Assembly: GCF_048564905.1 (NCBI RefSeq)
Contig: NC_133004.1
Span: 42,452,105 to 42,516,104, forward strand
DNA length: 64,000 nt
Direction: 5' to 3'
Origin: Vicugna pacos
Lineage: Eukaryota; Chordata; Mammalia; Artiodactyla; Camelidae
Shown: in pieces, positions 11,096 through 21,354 of the stretch
How the letters are laid out: every line of letters starts with the position of its first letter
How positions within the stretch are numbered: the stretch's first letter is position 1
The notes under the pieces: model-generated
Told to the model about the DNA's origin: nothing
What the model saw: only the letters and a program-made list of their open reading frames with translations
The model's database searches: none
Translations under genes and position numbers: made by a program

Positions 11096-11835
11096 CCCCT
11101 CTCCCTATCCCCCATTCTCTCCTTCCCGGCCACCTAGGCACCTGGTCCCACCCCCTCAAAGTTGGTTCCTCAAGCAGCAGCATCTTGATTTACTCCCTGT
11201 CCATTACATCATGGGACCAGGGTCCCTCGTCCTTGTCTCTGGCCCAGTGTGGCATGCAGTGGGATTCAATTCTTGTTAGTTTGGTTCCGTCCAAACGCAC
11301 CTAGTGGGGCAAGAAATCCTGGCAGATCTGGGATAGCAGTCAGCTCCCCGGGGGCAGCCACAAACTCAGCGATGACAGCCCCGACTCGGAGAAGCGACAC
11401 GCACGGACATCCCTAAACATGGACCCAGGGGCTCCCTGGAGGCCGGTTCCCCCATTAACAGAGCACGATGGCCCCTGCAGCTGTCTAGGCGCCATTTAAT
11501 CCAAAACTCACCATCCTTGGTGGTTAAAGAGGACACAGCCGAGGGGAGAGTCTCTTCTTTCCAACTGAACTCAGCCCGGTTCCTGCATCTCCACTGCCCT
11601 GTTTGTCCAAACAGGCACACCCAAGCTCCTGGATCAGAACCTGGAGACAACGCCTGTCATTCAAATGGATCCCCATGGCTGGGGTGAGGCCCAGATTCCA
11701 GAACTGAAGACCAAGCCAGTGCACCCTCCGCCGTCTTCCCTCCTTCCACCTCCACCACCTCCGACACCAAGATGGTGGGGAATTTCTAGGGGTGATGAAG
11801 TTCTTCCCACAGGTGACCAACTCTCCCTGGGGCAG
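11096..11835. other. GC-rich unique sequence
   Basis: No gene or repeat I can support. The minus-strand frame at 11661-12215 is a chance frame. Confidence 0.35.
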
Positions 11836-11930
11836 CTGTTCTCAATCCTGCTGTGCATTTGAATCACAGACTCTCTGGGGCAGGCATCAGTATTTTTTTT
11901 AAAGCTCCCCAGATGAGTCCAACATGGAGC
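11836..11930 (+). mobile_element. MER20-like hAT DNA transposon fragment
   Basis: Contains GCTGTTCTCAATCCTGCTGT, TGCATTTGAATCACAGACTC and TTTTTTTAAAGCTCCCCAGA. These match the two halves of the palindromic-ended MER20 element, a non-autonomous relative of Charlie. Confidence 0.65.
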
Positions 11931-12324
11931 CAGGTGGGGACCAACTCTGTTCAGGGGTGCTGGGGGGATGGGCTGACCCTTTGGAAGAGGGTCCTGCTGC
12001 CTTCTCCCTGCCTCCCCAGAGTCCAATGTCAAAGACGCTACCGTCAGAGGAAGCCAACAGCATACCCCGATGTGACAGTAGGTGTCCGGAAGATGTGTTT
12101 TGCTGCTAAGGAAGAATCTATAGGACGGCTGTTGATTCCAGGGGGCACAGACCAGCTGCAGCCTCACTGAGCCTGCTTCTCTTCCTTGCCCCAATCTCCT
12201 GAACTTCAACCCCACCTTATTCCCAGCTCCATTCTCCCTCTTCTGGCTTCGCTGAGACGCAGAGGAAAGGGCCTGGATTTGAGGTTATTACTCCAGTTAT
12301 TTGGAGCCATTAGGATTACCAGCC
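11931..12324. other. Unique sequence
   Basis: Nothing recognised beyond short chance frames. Confidence 0.3.
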
Positions 12325-12450
12325 CTGGGATGGTGGGAAATTTACAGAGCCTTGATAACCTCATCTGTAAAATGGGCACTCTATCTCCCTTGCCAGGTCC
12401 ATGCAGGACTCCAATGTGGTTGTGTTGGTGACAGTGCTGGTAAATTGCAT
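12325..12450 (+). mobile_element. MIR SINE fragment
   Basis: Carries AACCTCATCTGTAAAATGGG, the MIR core in sense, followed by a loosely matching tail. Confidence 0.7.
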
Positions 12451-12454
12451 AGGA

Positions 12455-12690
12455 CACATCTGTCATTTACTTGCTCACTTAGCAAATGTTTGCGTAGCAA
12501 CTACGGCGGACCAGTCATGGAGCTGGCTGCCGAGTGTTCAGAATCTTCAGCCCTTGTCAGTGAGTCCATTGATTGGACTCACTCTGATGTCACAGGTTCC
12601 TTCCTCCCCAAGTAAAATTACTGTGGGTCAGCTGGGGAAGACATTCCGGAGACAGACCAGAAGAGTGGGAGTTAAACCTCGTGGACAACG
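12455..12690 (-). mobile_element. L2-like fragment (antisense, weak)
   Basis: TTGCTCACTTAGCAAATGTTT and the following 'ggaccagtcatggagctggc' loosely resemble the antisense L2 3' end. Divergence is high and the call is tentative. Confidence 0.3.
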
Positions 12691-13465
12691 TTAAGAGGGG
12701 CTGAGTGGAGCGGAGTTCTCTAGATTTTCAAATTAAATGGATCAGGCTTTTGGCTATCACCACCTTCCCCTTCTCATCCTTTTCCAGCCTCTTTTTCTGC
12801 TCTCTTCTCTTTTGTAAATACCGTGACCATTTTAATGTTATCAGCATTATTTCTTATTCACCATTTTCATCCCAACAGTAAAACCCTCCTTGGTGTCGTC
12901 TCCATTTATGAGGATATCTGGAGTTATTTGCATTCTGACAGCTTAAATCAAATATTTTAAGACCGGTCATGAGGAAAGCAGTAAATCTAGGACTGGGTTT
13001 CAACTCAAACAAATAATAAAAAAGATTTTGCATCAAAGTAATAAACAATGGTAATACCGGTGGCTCATTAGAGTTCCAGATTCATAATCATGATGGACAA
13101 GGATTTTAATAAAAAGGGAAAGAAACCAAAATGCTTGTTTTTCTTACTTTTATCCAGTCTCTTTTGGGAGAGGGGGAACTCATCATTGTGATTTTAGATG
13201 ATTAGTTCTTGGGGTGACAGAGTTCTGTGGACTTCTGGTTTTGATGAATAAATACAGTCAGAAATGTGTTTATACGGGCAGAGTTAGAAGGAAAAGAAAT
13301 GCCACGGTGAGGAATCACTGGGTGAGCTGGAGCCGTGTCAAAAAACTCCCACTCTATTTCCTAACATCCCATCTTGTTTCGGGCCAAATTATCCTGATAG
13401 TCCATGATTAGCCATGGTGCCTCTCTCTGTGCTGGGGTCTCCCTAGCGGGTGCAGATTCAGGAAA
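12691..13465. other. AT-rich unique sequence with an octamer motif, candidate conserved non-coding
   Basis: No repeat recognised. A perfect POU octamer ATTTGCAT sits at 12926-12933 in an AT-rich setting, close to AAATCAAATATTTTAAG. This could be an enhancer-like element, but no alignment supports it here. Confidence 0.3.
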
Positions 13466-14007
13466 TGTATTTGTTATCTATAGCTGTGTAACGATTGACT
13501 CCCAAATGTAGTAGCTTAAAAAGATAAACATTTATCATCTCACACAATTTCTGTGGTTCAGGAACTGGAGTGTGGCTTAGCTGGGTGGTACTGGTGCTGG
13601 GGCCTCTCATTAGGTTCAGTCAAGACATCTTTTGGCACTGCCATTGCCTGAAGGCTTGACTAGGGCTGGAGAATCTGCTCCCCGAGGGCTCAGTTACATG
13701 GCGGATAAGTGAAGTGTCAGCTGTGGGTGGAGGTCTCCATTCTTCATGGCGTGGACCTTCCTCACAGGGCAGCTTGGGTGTCCTCACAACATGGCAGCTG
13801 GCTTCCCCCAGAGTGTGTGATCCGGGAGAGAGCAAGGTGGAAGACACAATGCCCTTTATGATCTAGTGTCTGAAGTCACACTGTCATTTCCACAATATCC
13901 CATTGGTTACACAGTTCAGGTCTATTCAGTGTTTGAGGGGACACCATCAGGATGTGACTATCAGGAGGTGAGAACCATTAGGGCCATCTTGGAGGCTTAC
14001 CACCACA
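13466..14007 (-). mobile_element. ERV LTR, MLT1-like (ERVL-MaLR probable)
   Basis: A fossil LTR in reverse: TTATCTATAGCTGTGTAACG and TAGTAGCTTAAAAAGATAAA at the left. Next come CCTCACAACATGGCAGCTGG and a CCCTTTATGATCTAGTGTCTG stretch. The right end is GGAGGCTTACCACCACA. About 540 bp, close to full length. Old. Related copies lie at 17980-18457, 34501-35045 and 44472-44720. Confidence 0.72.
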
Positions 14008-14700
14008 GACACAAGGTACCTCTGAACAAGAAAAGAAATGCTTTGAAGAGCATCATGTCAAGCCACAGAAAGGCCGGTTCCCACGTTTTCAGGAGCTTTT
14101 TTACCAAGAAGGGAAGGAGAAAGGCAAGGCAAATAGGCTGTATCTTGTACGACTTTGCACGTCAATTGGCAGTGGTGACTGAAACAATGGGATGAGAAGA
14201 ATGCTGAGCCCAGATTGGCAATTGACTGATGATGTCTGCCATGGGCACAGGACTGAAGGCTGGTGACACAGATGCACCTTTATCACTCTGACTTACCATG
14301 GCCAGGCTCAGCAGGGGACACGGGGGCAGTCAGACATGGCAACAAGCCACAAGCACTCGGTTGATTATGACGCAAGGTGCAGTCACAAGACCCTACACCA
14401 GACAGGTGTGGAGGTTATCCTCCCCTGATATTCTGGTCCCTGAAGGTTCCAAATTCATAATCACATGGAGCGTAGAAACAGAAACCTCCCCAGAAGCCAT
14501 TAAGTCAAGTTTTCAAAGAGGTTTTAGCTTAGGTCCTCTTTTAACACCATCCCCACCAGGACCACAACATATGAAACAGATAACGGTGGAATTGTTCTGG
14601 TGGAAGTGAAGGTAGGGAGCTTGGAGCCCACCTATTTAGACACCCCTGGATCACCACAGGGGTCTCTGAGATACCTCTGCTAGGGTTCCAGGTGGGACAG
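14008..14700. other. Unassigned sequence
   Basis: No coding signal or repeat family recognised. An open plus frame starting in the LTR (13866-14195) is not a gene. Confidence 0.3.
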
Positions 14701-15698
14701 TTTGATTTACCCCATCTCGCCCATTTTACAGCTGAATAAACCGAATTCAGGAGAGAGGAAAGGATTCTCAAGAACACCCGGGGGTGGGGCTGTGGCTTGG
14801 TCTGCAGGTGTTGGGTCTCCAAGTGGTCGTTGCTCGAATGCAGGTGTTGCAGAGGTGGGAGGAGATAAGAGCATCCTGGTGTGACCTGTCCTGTGATTGA
14901 CTGATTCTTGCCTCCAGCCGTGGGAGCTGAAGGACCGGAGGGCTGTGCTGGGGTTGGACGACTCTAGGGCTGGTAGCAAAGGTGACATCTTTCCTGCCTC
15001 CACGCTCAACATCCTCGGCGCACGCGTGTGCGCCTGCGCAATAGGCAAGCACGCCCAACCTGTAGGGCAGGTGGCATTAGGGACTTGTAAAGCCGGATGG
15101 GGCAGTGTTCACAGGTGCCGTTACCTTCCCCTTCTTCACCGAGTTAAAGCAGCAGGCGGGGTTCTGTGCAGCTTCTGCCCGGGGCTCTGTAGTTGTGATT
15201 TGTGGCAAATGTTTATGGTTTAATGAAGTGACTTTTCAGTTGCTGTGTTGATCACAACGCAAGTGAGGAGTCTCGCTGGGGAAGCATCTGGTGCGGATGA
15301 TTATTAAAATAAAAACACGTCTGTGAGCCATCTTCTCAAGCTCCTTCAGTGTAACAACCTCCCTGAGCCCGAATGTAAGGAAAGGGTGAAGGAGCTTGGG
15401 GCCAGGAGGCCAATGCCCAGAGAGGGGCTCTTGTCCCGGAGGGTCTCAGTGGGGCAGTGGAGCAGGGAGGAGGGTCCTCTCCGTGACTCAGGGAACGACC
15501 CCATGGGCCACCTCCTTAGACCACAGAAGTGACACCACTGTCATGACCACACTATTTGCAGAACGCATGGAAAGGACTTTGCTTTACTGTCTTGTGGCTT
15601 TTGGGAGTCCACAGGAGCCCCGCCTGCTGTAGGTTTCCAGGTGTAGGATAAATGGGGACCCATAACTCTTTGGAAATCAGAAATTTCTGATTGTACAT
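14701..15698. other. Unique sequence with a small CpG cluster
   Basis: Mostly repeat-free, apart from a short MIR-like CCCATTTTACAGCTGAATAA near 14720. A local cluster of CpGs lies at about 15015-15055. The stretch 15225-15330 is AT-rich and unique, with GATGATTATTAAAATAAAAA. Confidence 0.35.
15029..15040 (+). promoter_or_regulatory. NRF1-like motif
   Basis: TGCGCCTGCGCA matches the palindromic NRF1 consensus (YGCGCAYGCGCR) except at one central base. It lies in a short CpG-dense patch (CGGCGCACGCGTGTGCGCC) within CpG-poor DNA. No transcript start is evident nearby. Confidence 0.45.
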
Positions 15699-16084
15699 TG
15701 TCGTGGGCTGATTGTGTCCCTCCCCAAATTCATATGTTGAAGTTCTAGCCCCCAGGACCTCAGAATATCAGTATATTTGGAAATAGGGCCTTTAAAAAGA
15801 TAATTAAGTTAAAATGAGGTCATTGGGGTGGGCCTTAATCCAACAGGAGCGGGGTGCTTCTAAGAGGAGGTTAGGGCACAGACACACACGGAGGGAAGAT
15901 GGCAGGAAGACACGGGAGCAGACGGCCGTCTACACACCAAGGAGAGAGGCCTCAGGAGGAACTAACCCTCCCGACACCTTGACCTCAGACCTCCAGCTTC
16001 CAGACCAGGAGAAAATCAAATTCTGGTGTTTAGGCTGCCCGGTCTGTGGTGTTCTGTTATCGCAGCTGGAGCTGACTAATACAC
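15699..16084 (+). mobile_element. ERVL-MaLR LTR (MLT1/MST-like), near full length
   Basis: Starts TGTCGTGGGCTGATTGTGTC and continues with AAATTCATATGTTGAAGTTC, AAAATGAGGTCATTGGGGTG and 'CCCGACACCTTGACCTCAGA'. It ends at AGCTGACTAATACACA. About 385 bp, the typical length. A fossil without internal genes; probably old. Confidence 0.88.
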
Positions 16085-16354
16085 AAATGACCCATGGAGA
16101 TCTTTAAAGCAGTCTGTTTGTTCTTGCAGATTAATGGAGTAACTCAAACCCAATGCTTATCAGAGAATGCTCAGGCCAGAAGAATTCTCTCTCAAGGTCT
16201 ATGTTAACAAAGCCTTTTAAAGTAACAGCGACTGTTGAAGATAAGTTTTTCAGACCCCAAAGGACCCCCAGGGATTGCTGCTGAGAAAAGGCTTCTTTCT
16301 GAGAGCTGCTGCCTTCTCCACTCAGGACAGGAGGCTGAAGGAGTGTTAATATAT
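16085..16354. other. Unique sequence
   Basis: Nothing recognised. Confidence 0.3.
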
Positions 16355-16430
16355 TTTCAAATTCATTCATTCATTCATTTGTTCATTTATTCACTCAAAA
16401 AATGCTAATTTAGCACCTAGTGCTATAGCC
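16355..16430 (-). mobile_element. L2 LINE 3' tail (antisense)
   Basis: The plus strand starts with an ATTC tandem run (16361-16380) and continues to TTCACTCAAAAAATGCTAAT and TTAGCACCTAGTGC. This is the reverse of the L2 tail, which ends in TGAATGAATGA. Confidence 0.6.
16361..16380. repeat. (ATTC)n simple repeat
   Basis: About five ATTC units, the normal tail repeat of L2 in antisense. Confidence 0.9.
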
Positions 16431-16444
16431 TACTGAAGTTGACC

Positions 16445-16620
16445 CTGGCCAGCAAAGGGGGTCCCCTCTTCTCAAAATGTGGCCTTTAAATCTCCTATTA
16501 AAAATTCAGACTGGGGCTCCACCCAGCCCTAATGAGTCAGAATCTCTTGGAGAGAGGTGGTTGGGAATCTAGCTTTGAACACACTTTCTGTGGAGTCTGG
16601 TGCAGATGAACGTTTGAGAG
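16445..16620. mobile_element. MER20/Charlie-like DNA transposon fragment
   Basis: ATTAAAAATTCAGACTGGGG, CTCCACCCAGCCCTAATGAG and TCAGAATCTCTTGGAGAGAG match the middle of short hAT-Charlie elements. The subfamily is uncertain. A similar piece is at 26130-26240. Confidence 0.55.
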
Positions 16621-16948
16621 CTCTGGCAACATGGTATCCCTTATGCTGGTGTTTTGACCTCTGCTTGGACACTGCTGGTGAAGGGACCTCCCGAGGAGGC
16701 CTGTCTCATGCATATTCATCACCTTACCCTGGGGGCCGGCTCTGCTTTCCAGGTACCCCCTCTTCCCGACACGCTGCTGGTACCTGAGGGTGCACATGTG
16801 AGCAGCAGAGGCAGGATGAGAAGGGAAGCCAGCCAAGAGCAGGGCAGGAGGAAGGAGAGAGTTCTAAACAGAAAGCGTTAGAGGACAATGGGTGTCTCCA
16901 CTCCCGAGAAGGGAGCGATGGGGAATCAGCAAGATATGAGATGATGCT
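16621..16948. other. Unique sequence
   Basis: Nothing recognised. Confidence 0.3.
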
Positions 16949-16965
16949 TTAAAATCCTCACCTTG
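16949..16965. repeat. Target-site duplication of the SINE, left copy
   Basis: TTAAAATCCTCACCTTG here pairs with TTAAAATCCTTATCTTG at 17097-17113 (15 of 17 identical), bounding the SINE. Confidence 0.85.
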
Positions 16966-17096
16966 TGGGGGGTGGGGGGAGGGTAGAGCTCAGTGGTAGA
17001 GTACATGCTTGGCACGCATGAGGTTGTGGGTTCAATCCCCAGTACCTCCATTACAAATAATTACCAGATTACCCCCAAAAAACAAATTGAAAAAAA
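16966..17096 (+). mobile_element. Camelid-type tRNA-Ala-derived SINE (sense)
   Basis: After a G-rich start it reads AGAGCTCAGTGGTAGAG (A box), CATGCTTGGCACGCATGAGG (anticodon arm; the AGC of tRNA-Ala reads GGC here), GGGTTCAATCCCC (B box) and AGTACCTCCATT. An A-rich tail containing AATAATTACCAGATTACCC follows. It is flanked by a 17-bp duplication with two mismatches, so it is a retroposed insertion and not a tRNA gene. Confidence 0.93.
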
Positions 17097-17113
17097 TTAA
17101 AATCCTTATCTTG
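17097..17113. repeat. Target-site duplication of the SINE, right copy
   Basis: TTAAAATCCTTATCTTG. It partly overlaps the SINE A-tail, so the exact SINE/duplication border is ambiguous by a few bases. Confidence 0.85.
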
Positions 17114-17284
17114 GTGTTTCTCTCTTCCAGAAGTTGGGGGCATTCATAGAGCCCGAGGGGAGTTAGAATTGTTGAGGCAGGATTTCCAAGAGAAGTTTAG
17201 CTTCAACTTCCTGAACAAGGGTACACAGGGAATAGTCCGTAGATGCCTGAGAGCCAGGTCTAGTTGGCCAGAGAAGGCTCTGGA
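17114..17284. other. Unique sequence
   Basis: Nothing recognised. Confidence 0.3.
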
Positions 17285-17545
17285 AGAGTGCTGTCCAATA
17301 GAAATAGAATATGGGCCGCAGTGTAGAAAAATATATCTAAACTATATGACGCAATGTGATGGATAGATCCACAGTGTGTCTAAAGGAGATCATCTCATGA
17401 TGTAACCAATATAAAAAATCTTGATGGAGATGTTTATTCTTCTATGTCTTTGGAATCTGGTGTGTTTTTACATTGATAGCACCTCTCAGTTTGGATGGGC
17501 CACTTTTCAAGTGCTCAGTGGACACACACACATATTGGTCACAAT
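17285..17545 (-). mobile_element. Old DNA-transposon-like repeat, shared with 42740-43170
   Basis: The left edge GTGCTGTCCAATAGAAATAG and the right part TTTCAAGTGCTCAGTGGACA are the two ends of a common AT-rich mammalian repeat (ends like 'tggccacatgtggctattgagcacttgaaatg'). The copy at 42740-43170 is in the opposite orientation. I cannot name the family with confidence. Confidence 0.55.
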
Positions 17546-17649
17546 ATGTGACCAGAGAGAGCAGAGAGAGTGACGCAACCTCCTCGCCCCCCAGGCACAA
17601 GGGCACAGGAGGAAACTTAGGTCTGGGGGTGGGTGGGGTCTGACCGCAG
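17546..17649. other. Unique sequence
   Basis: Nothing recognised. Confidence 0.3.
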
Positions 17650-17935
17650 AGGAGGGCCAGGACTATGGTTAGGTAAATGAGACACTCAGATGCCCAATTT
17701 AAGGGATGCCTAAAACTCAGCAGTTGAGATAAATAATATTTTAATGCAATAGTTTTTTAGAATTAAAAGAAATGAAAAAAATATATAAACACAATGAACA
17801 AGATAGCAAAATTGTAAAGACAGGATTGGGCCCTGCTTGTGCATTCGCTGTCCCCACTCATCTCCCCCAAATCCCAGCCCCATAAGATCCGTCAGCTTCA
17901 ATGTCTTATTCCTTCCTTTCCTTTCAGGCTTGTGG
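17650..17935. mobile_element. Old interspersed repeat, family not assigned
   Basis: The run GATGCCCAATTTAAGGGATG, CCTAAAACTCAGCAGTTGAG, then ATAAATAATATTTTAATGCA resembles a repeat seen elsewhere in mammals. I cannot assign it by eye. Confidence 0.35.
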
Positions 17936-17979
17936 TTTAGGTAGGATGGTCCACAACCCGGGATCTGAAGCTAAGCTTA

Positions 17980-18457
17980 TGACCTATTACCTACTGCTGC
18001 ATAAAAAGTTATATCAAATTTAGTAGCTTAAAAGAAGAAAAAACATCCATTATGTCATGGTTTCTTGGGGTCAAGAATTTGGGAGCAGCTTAGCAGGGTG
18101 GTTCTGGCTTTGAATCTCTTCTGAGGCTGCAGTCGGGTGGTCAGCCACGGCTGCTGTCCTGGGAAGGCTTGACAGGGGCCGAAAGAGCCACCTCCAAGAG
18201 GGTTCACACATGTGGCTGGCCTGTTGGTGGGAGGCCTCAGTCCTTCCCAACAATGGCCTCTCCAAGGGCTACTTGAGTGTCCTTCCAACATGGTGCCCGG
18301 GTTTGCCGAGCTGGAGATCTAAGACAAAGAAGGCAAAGCTACAGCATCCTTTATGCCCTAATCTGGAGAAGTCATGTTCCTCACTTCCACGACACAGGAT
18401 GAATCCCAGGAGGTGAGAGAGGCTGGGAGCCATCTTGGAGGCTGGCTACCACCTCAT
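17980..18457 (-). mobile_element. ERV LTR, MLT1-like (ERVL-MaLR probable)
   Basis: A fossil in reverse: TACTGCTGCATAAAAAGTTA, then TAGTAGCTTAAAAGAAGAAA. The middle has TCCTTCCAACATGGTGCCCG and ATCCTTTATGCCCTAATCTG. The end is CTTGGAGGCTGGCTACCACC. Same family as 13466-14007. Confidence 0.7.
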
Positions 18458-18639
18458 TTCAGTTTCAGGAGAGTGTCTGTGGCTCATGCTAGTTCCAGAA
18501 CTTTTTCTGAAATCCCCGAGAAAAAGGTGGTCTTGTCAAAAGGCTGGTAAGGAGGTAGAAGGCCTGCACAGCACTGAGCCTAGAGGGCTTCCTCAGGACT
18601 TCACAGGCCTCAGGGACTTAGTTACCATGTGCTTCTTCT
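18458..18639. other. Unique sequence
   Basis: Nothing recognised. Confidence 0.3.
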
Positions 18640-18760
18640 GAGTGTAAAAATAATACATAATCTTCACAGAAATATTTAAAAATTATCCCTAATCTTGACA
18701 CTTAGAGGAAACCTTTGCTAATATCTTGATGTATTTCTTCTTTTCTTTCTCCTGGCTCCT
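18640..18760. mobile_element. Ancient repeat fragment, unassigned
   Basis: AAAATAATACATAATCTTCA, TTTAAAAATTATCCCTAATC and AAACCTTTGCTAATATCTTG follow a pattern common in old mammalian repeats ('...aatcaccaataatc...ataaccactgttaaca'). The class is uncertain. Confidence 0.4.
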
Positions 18761-19774
18761 TTCTGTCCACGTCTGTCTGACTTTTTCTCTCTTCCCACCT
18801 CCTCCCCACCCCCACCCATCATCCCTTTTATAACAAGACATTTAAGCTGATCTCCTCACTGCACATCTTCTGTGGCATAAAACTAAAAATAAAAGCTAAT
18901 GAGTCACGGTAGCTCCAGGCTGCAGTTCCCCAGGAGCAGAGGGGTGGTGGCTTGGAGCAACCTCCGAGACGGCTTCTGATGAGTCCCTGGGCCCTGGTCC
19001 ACCAGCGTCCCCTGGGGGCTGGCAGGACACCACTGGGGCATTTAGCCTCCGTTGAGGTCAGTGTTTATAGCTCAGAGGCCCCACCCATTATTGTGACTGC
19101 GGGGAGTGGGCTACCTGCCTCCCCGCTTCAGCCAGCTGGGTGTCAGGGAGGGGCAGCTGTGAACACCACCGTGAGTCCCAGGGCCTCGGGGAGGCCGGCC
19201 TCCGAGGGGGCGGAGCTATGTTCACCCACCTAAACTGGCTTCCAAGGCTGGGTCTCTTCCTTGGCATCAGCTCCAACATGGGCATTCCTGGACCAAACTC
19301 TGGTTGCTTCTGATGCATCTTGATTGACCTGCCCTCCTAAACCTACACCCACCGCCCTCAGCATCCTGCTCTCTGGGTTCCATCCTCTGGTGGCCATGTG
19401 ACCTAGTGGTACGCTCCATCTGACAGCAGCAAAGCTGGGGGCACGCCCGCTCTGCCAACATGCACAAACCTCCCTGCCCTCCTGGAGCAGAACAAGCCAA
19501 AGGAGGGCCCTGTCTGGCTGTGGCCGAGCCTGGGGCTCCTGGTCTGGCTGGCTGCCCACCGGATACCAGCCTCTGCCCAGCCCTGCTCTCCCTCCTCCTC
19601 CTCTTCCTCCTCCACTTTTGGTACCCAGGCCCAGCCCCACAACCCAGCTCATGTCCACGCCCCCAGCATGGCCTCCCCCCTCCCCCAGGGGGACTCCCGT
19701 CCCTCTAGCCCTCCTCCTGGAGCTCTGGTCAGTAACTCCCATGATCCCTTTCCCACCACACCTGAATCTACACT
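18761..19774. other. GC-rich unique sequence
   Basis: No gene recognised. Proline- and glycine-rich chance frames overlap on both strands (19230-19742, 19460-19708). A C/T-rich stretch lies near 18780-18830. Confidence 0.35.
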
Positions 19775-20395
19775 AATGAGGTGACCCAGGGTGGGGCCCT
19801 AGGGTGCTTCAGGATGGGACTGGTCACCAGAAAGACCAAACACAGGATCAGAGGATGGGAACTTTCAGCTGCCCCACTGCCTCCAACCTCTGGGAAAGGG
19901 AGGGGGCTGGAGATTGAGTTAATAATAGGAAAATAAGGTTTTGAGAGTTTCCAGTTTGGTGAACACATTGACTTTCTGGGCAGATGATGCATCTGAAGAG
20001 AATAGATGCTCGACGCCCCTTCTCCCATCCCTAACCCTGTGAACCTCTTCCACTGGCTGGTCCTGAGTTGTATCCTTTATGATAAACCAGCAGACATAAA
20101 TAAGGTGTTCTCCTGAGTTCTGTGAATTGCTCCAGCGAATGATCGAACCAGAGGAAGAGATGGGAGAACTTCTGAATTTATAACCAGTTGGCCAAAAGTA
20201 CAAGTGGTTCGTGGGGCTCGCCGGGGCAGTGCTGTGGGGCTGAGCCCTTAACCCATGGGCTGTGCGCCAACCCGGGGAGTTGGTGTCAGAACAGGATTGA
20301 ACTGTAAGAGACCCAGTTGGTGGGTGGAAAGTCAGAGAATCGAATGGTGTTGAAAAAGACGTATTTTTGGTGTCAGGAATAAAAAAGACCTTAGA
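19775..20395 (+). mobile_element. LTR-type element, same family as 62505-63200
   Basis: A fossil. It shares with the copy at the right edge: GGACTGGTCACCAGAAAGACC, TTCCAGTTTGGTGAACACAT, a TTATGATAAACCAGCAGACA poly(A)-signal region and GAATTGCTCCAGCGAATGAT. It also shares GGCTGAGCCCTTAACCCATG and GGATTGAACTGTAAGAGACC. No retroviral genes flank it. Family name not assigned. A 228-codon minus frame across it (19919-20605) is a chance frame. Confidence 0.65.
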
Positions 20396-21159
20396 AAGCC
20401 CCCTAGCAAATGAACACGTTCGGAAACAGATCTGAGCGAGCAGGAGGGAGACGTGGGCCTCTGACCTGCCGTGATGTGCCCCACTCTGGCTCCCTGCAGT
20501 TTTGCAGCCTGCTGGTTGCCGAGAAGGAGGGGCCAAGGTCATAGGTGCTGACAGAGATGGCATCACGTCGTGTGGGCAACAGAGTTGGAAACCCCGATGC
20601 TTCATTTGGGAAATTTATTGACTTAATCGAACCGGCAGCCCCGCCGCGCAGGAGCCCGTGTGCTGCCCTCTTTCTTTTGTTGTTGATGAGATTCTGACGC
20701 TAACTCCGCCAAATGTGTCTCACGCTGCACATATTTGGAAACTAGCTTTTTATGTTGCTCTTTTCGAGAAGAATGAAGTCTTCCTTCGAACACAGGTTGC
20801 AATTATTAAGTCACAGCCAAGGAAGCACAGCCAACAGCACAAGTCTGCAAGAAAGCAGCCGCTGAGCTATTAATTCGGATCTAGTGTATCAGAGCCCTCG
20901 GGAACCTCACCCTCCCGTCCTGGCCATGGGATTGTGCGCCTGCCTCAGTGGGGATCCATTTTTCATCAAAGTAATTCTTGGCTCTGTCCATATAATAGAT
21001 AATCGCCCTTCCCAACATCTCGGTGTGAGTTCTGGCCAAGAAAAGTGAAGAAATTTCTGCTCTCAAATTCTTCCCCTGAGCTAAGTAGGCCAGCATTCAT
21101 CAAAAAGTACACAGAATTTGTTTCCTTCTTGTTCATTCAAAGAGAGAGCTTGTTTGCCG
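20396..21159. other. Unique sequence, candidate conserved non-coding
   Basis: Repeat-free as far as I can see. The block 20590-20880 is even in composition, with TTATTGACTTAATCGAACCG, ATTCTGACGCTAACTCCGCC and GTTGCAATTATTAAGTCACAG, and looks non-degraded compared with its neighbours. No convincing coding frame. Confidence 0.35.
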
Positions 21160-21245
21160 AAGGAGAAAGGAAAGGAGAGAATGAGGGACAGAGGAGGGAA
21201 AGAGAGGAGGAGGCCAGGGAGGGAGGGAGGGAGGGAGGAAGGAGG
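21160..21245. repeat. Purine-rich low-complexity tract with (GGGA)n
   Basis: Almost pure G/A on the plus strand, ending in about five GGGA units at 21216-21238. Confidence 0.9.
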
Positions 21246-21354
21246 TTGGATGTTTCACAGTGGTCAGAGCGTGAGCTCGGACAGCAAACAGGCCTGGTGG
21301 GGGGTGTGGGTGAGGGTCTGGGGGCCCCAGAGGCTCTGGGACCTGCCATGTGTC

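Noticed and set aside
11661-12215. 184-codon minus-strand open frame
   Set aside because: It overlaps a MER20-like transposon piece and competing plus-strand frames.
13866-14195. 109-codon plus frame, possible small gene
   Set aside because: Its first part lies in a MaLR-like LTR and the rest has no recognisable domain.
16966-17040. Possible functional tRNA-Ala gene
   Set aside because: It has A and B boxes but is followed by a SINE body and A-rich tail with target duplications, and the arms are mispaired. It is a SINE head.
19919-20605. 228-codon minus-strand open frame, the longest in the window
   Set aside because: It lies across an LTR-type repeat and the following unique DNA, has no recognisable domain and no splice or codon evidence. 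Treated as a chance frame.
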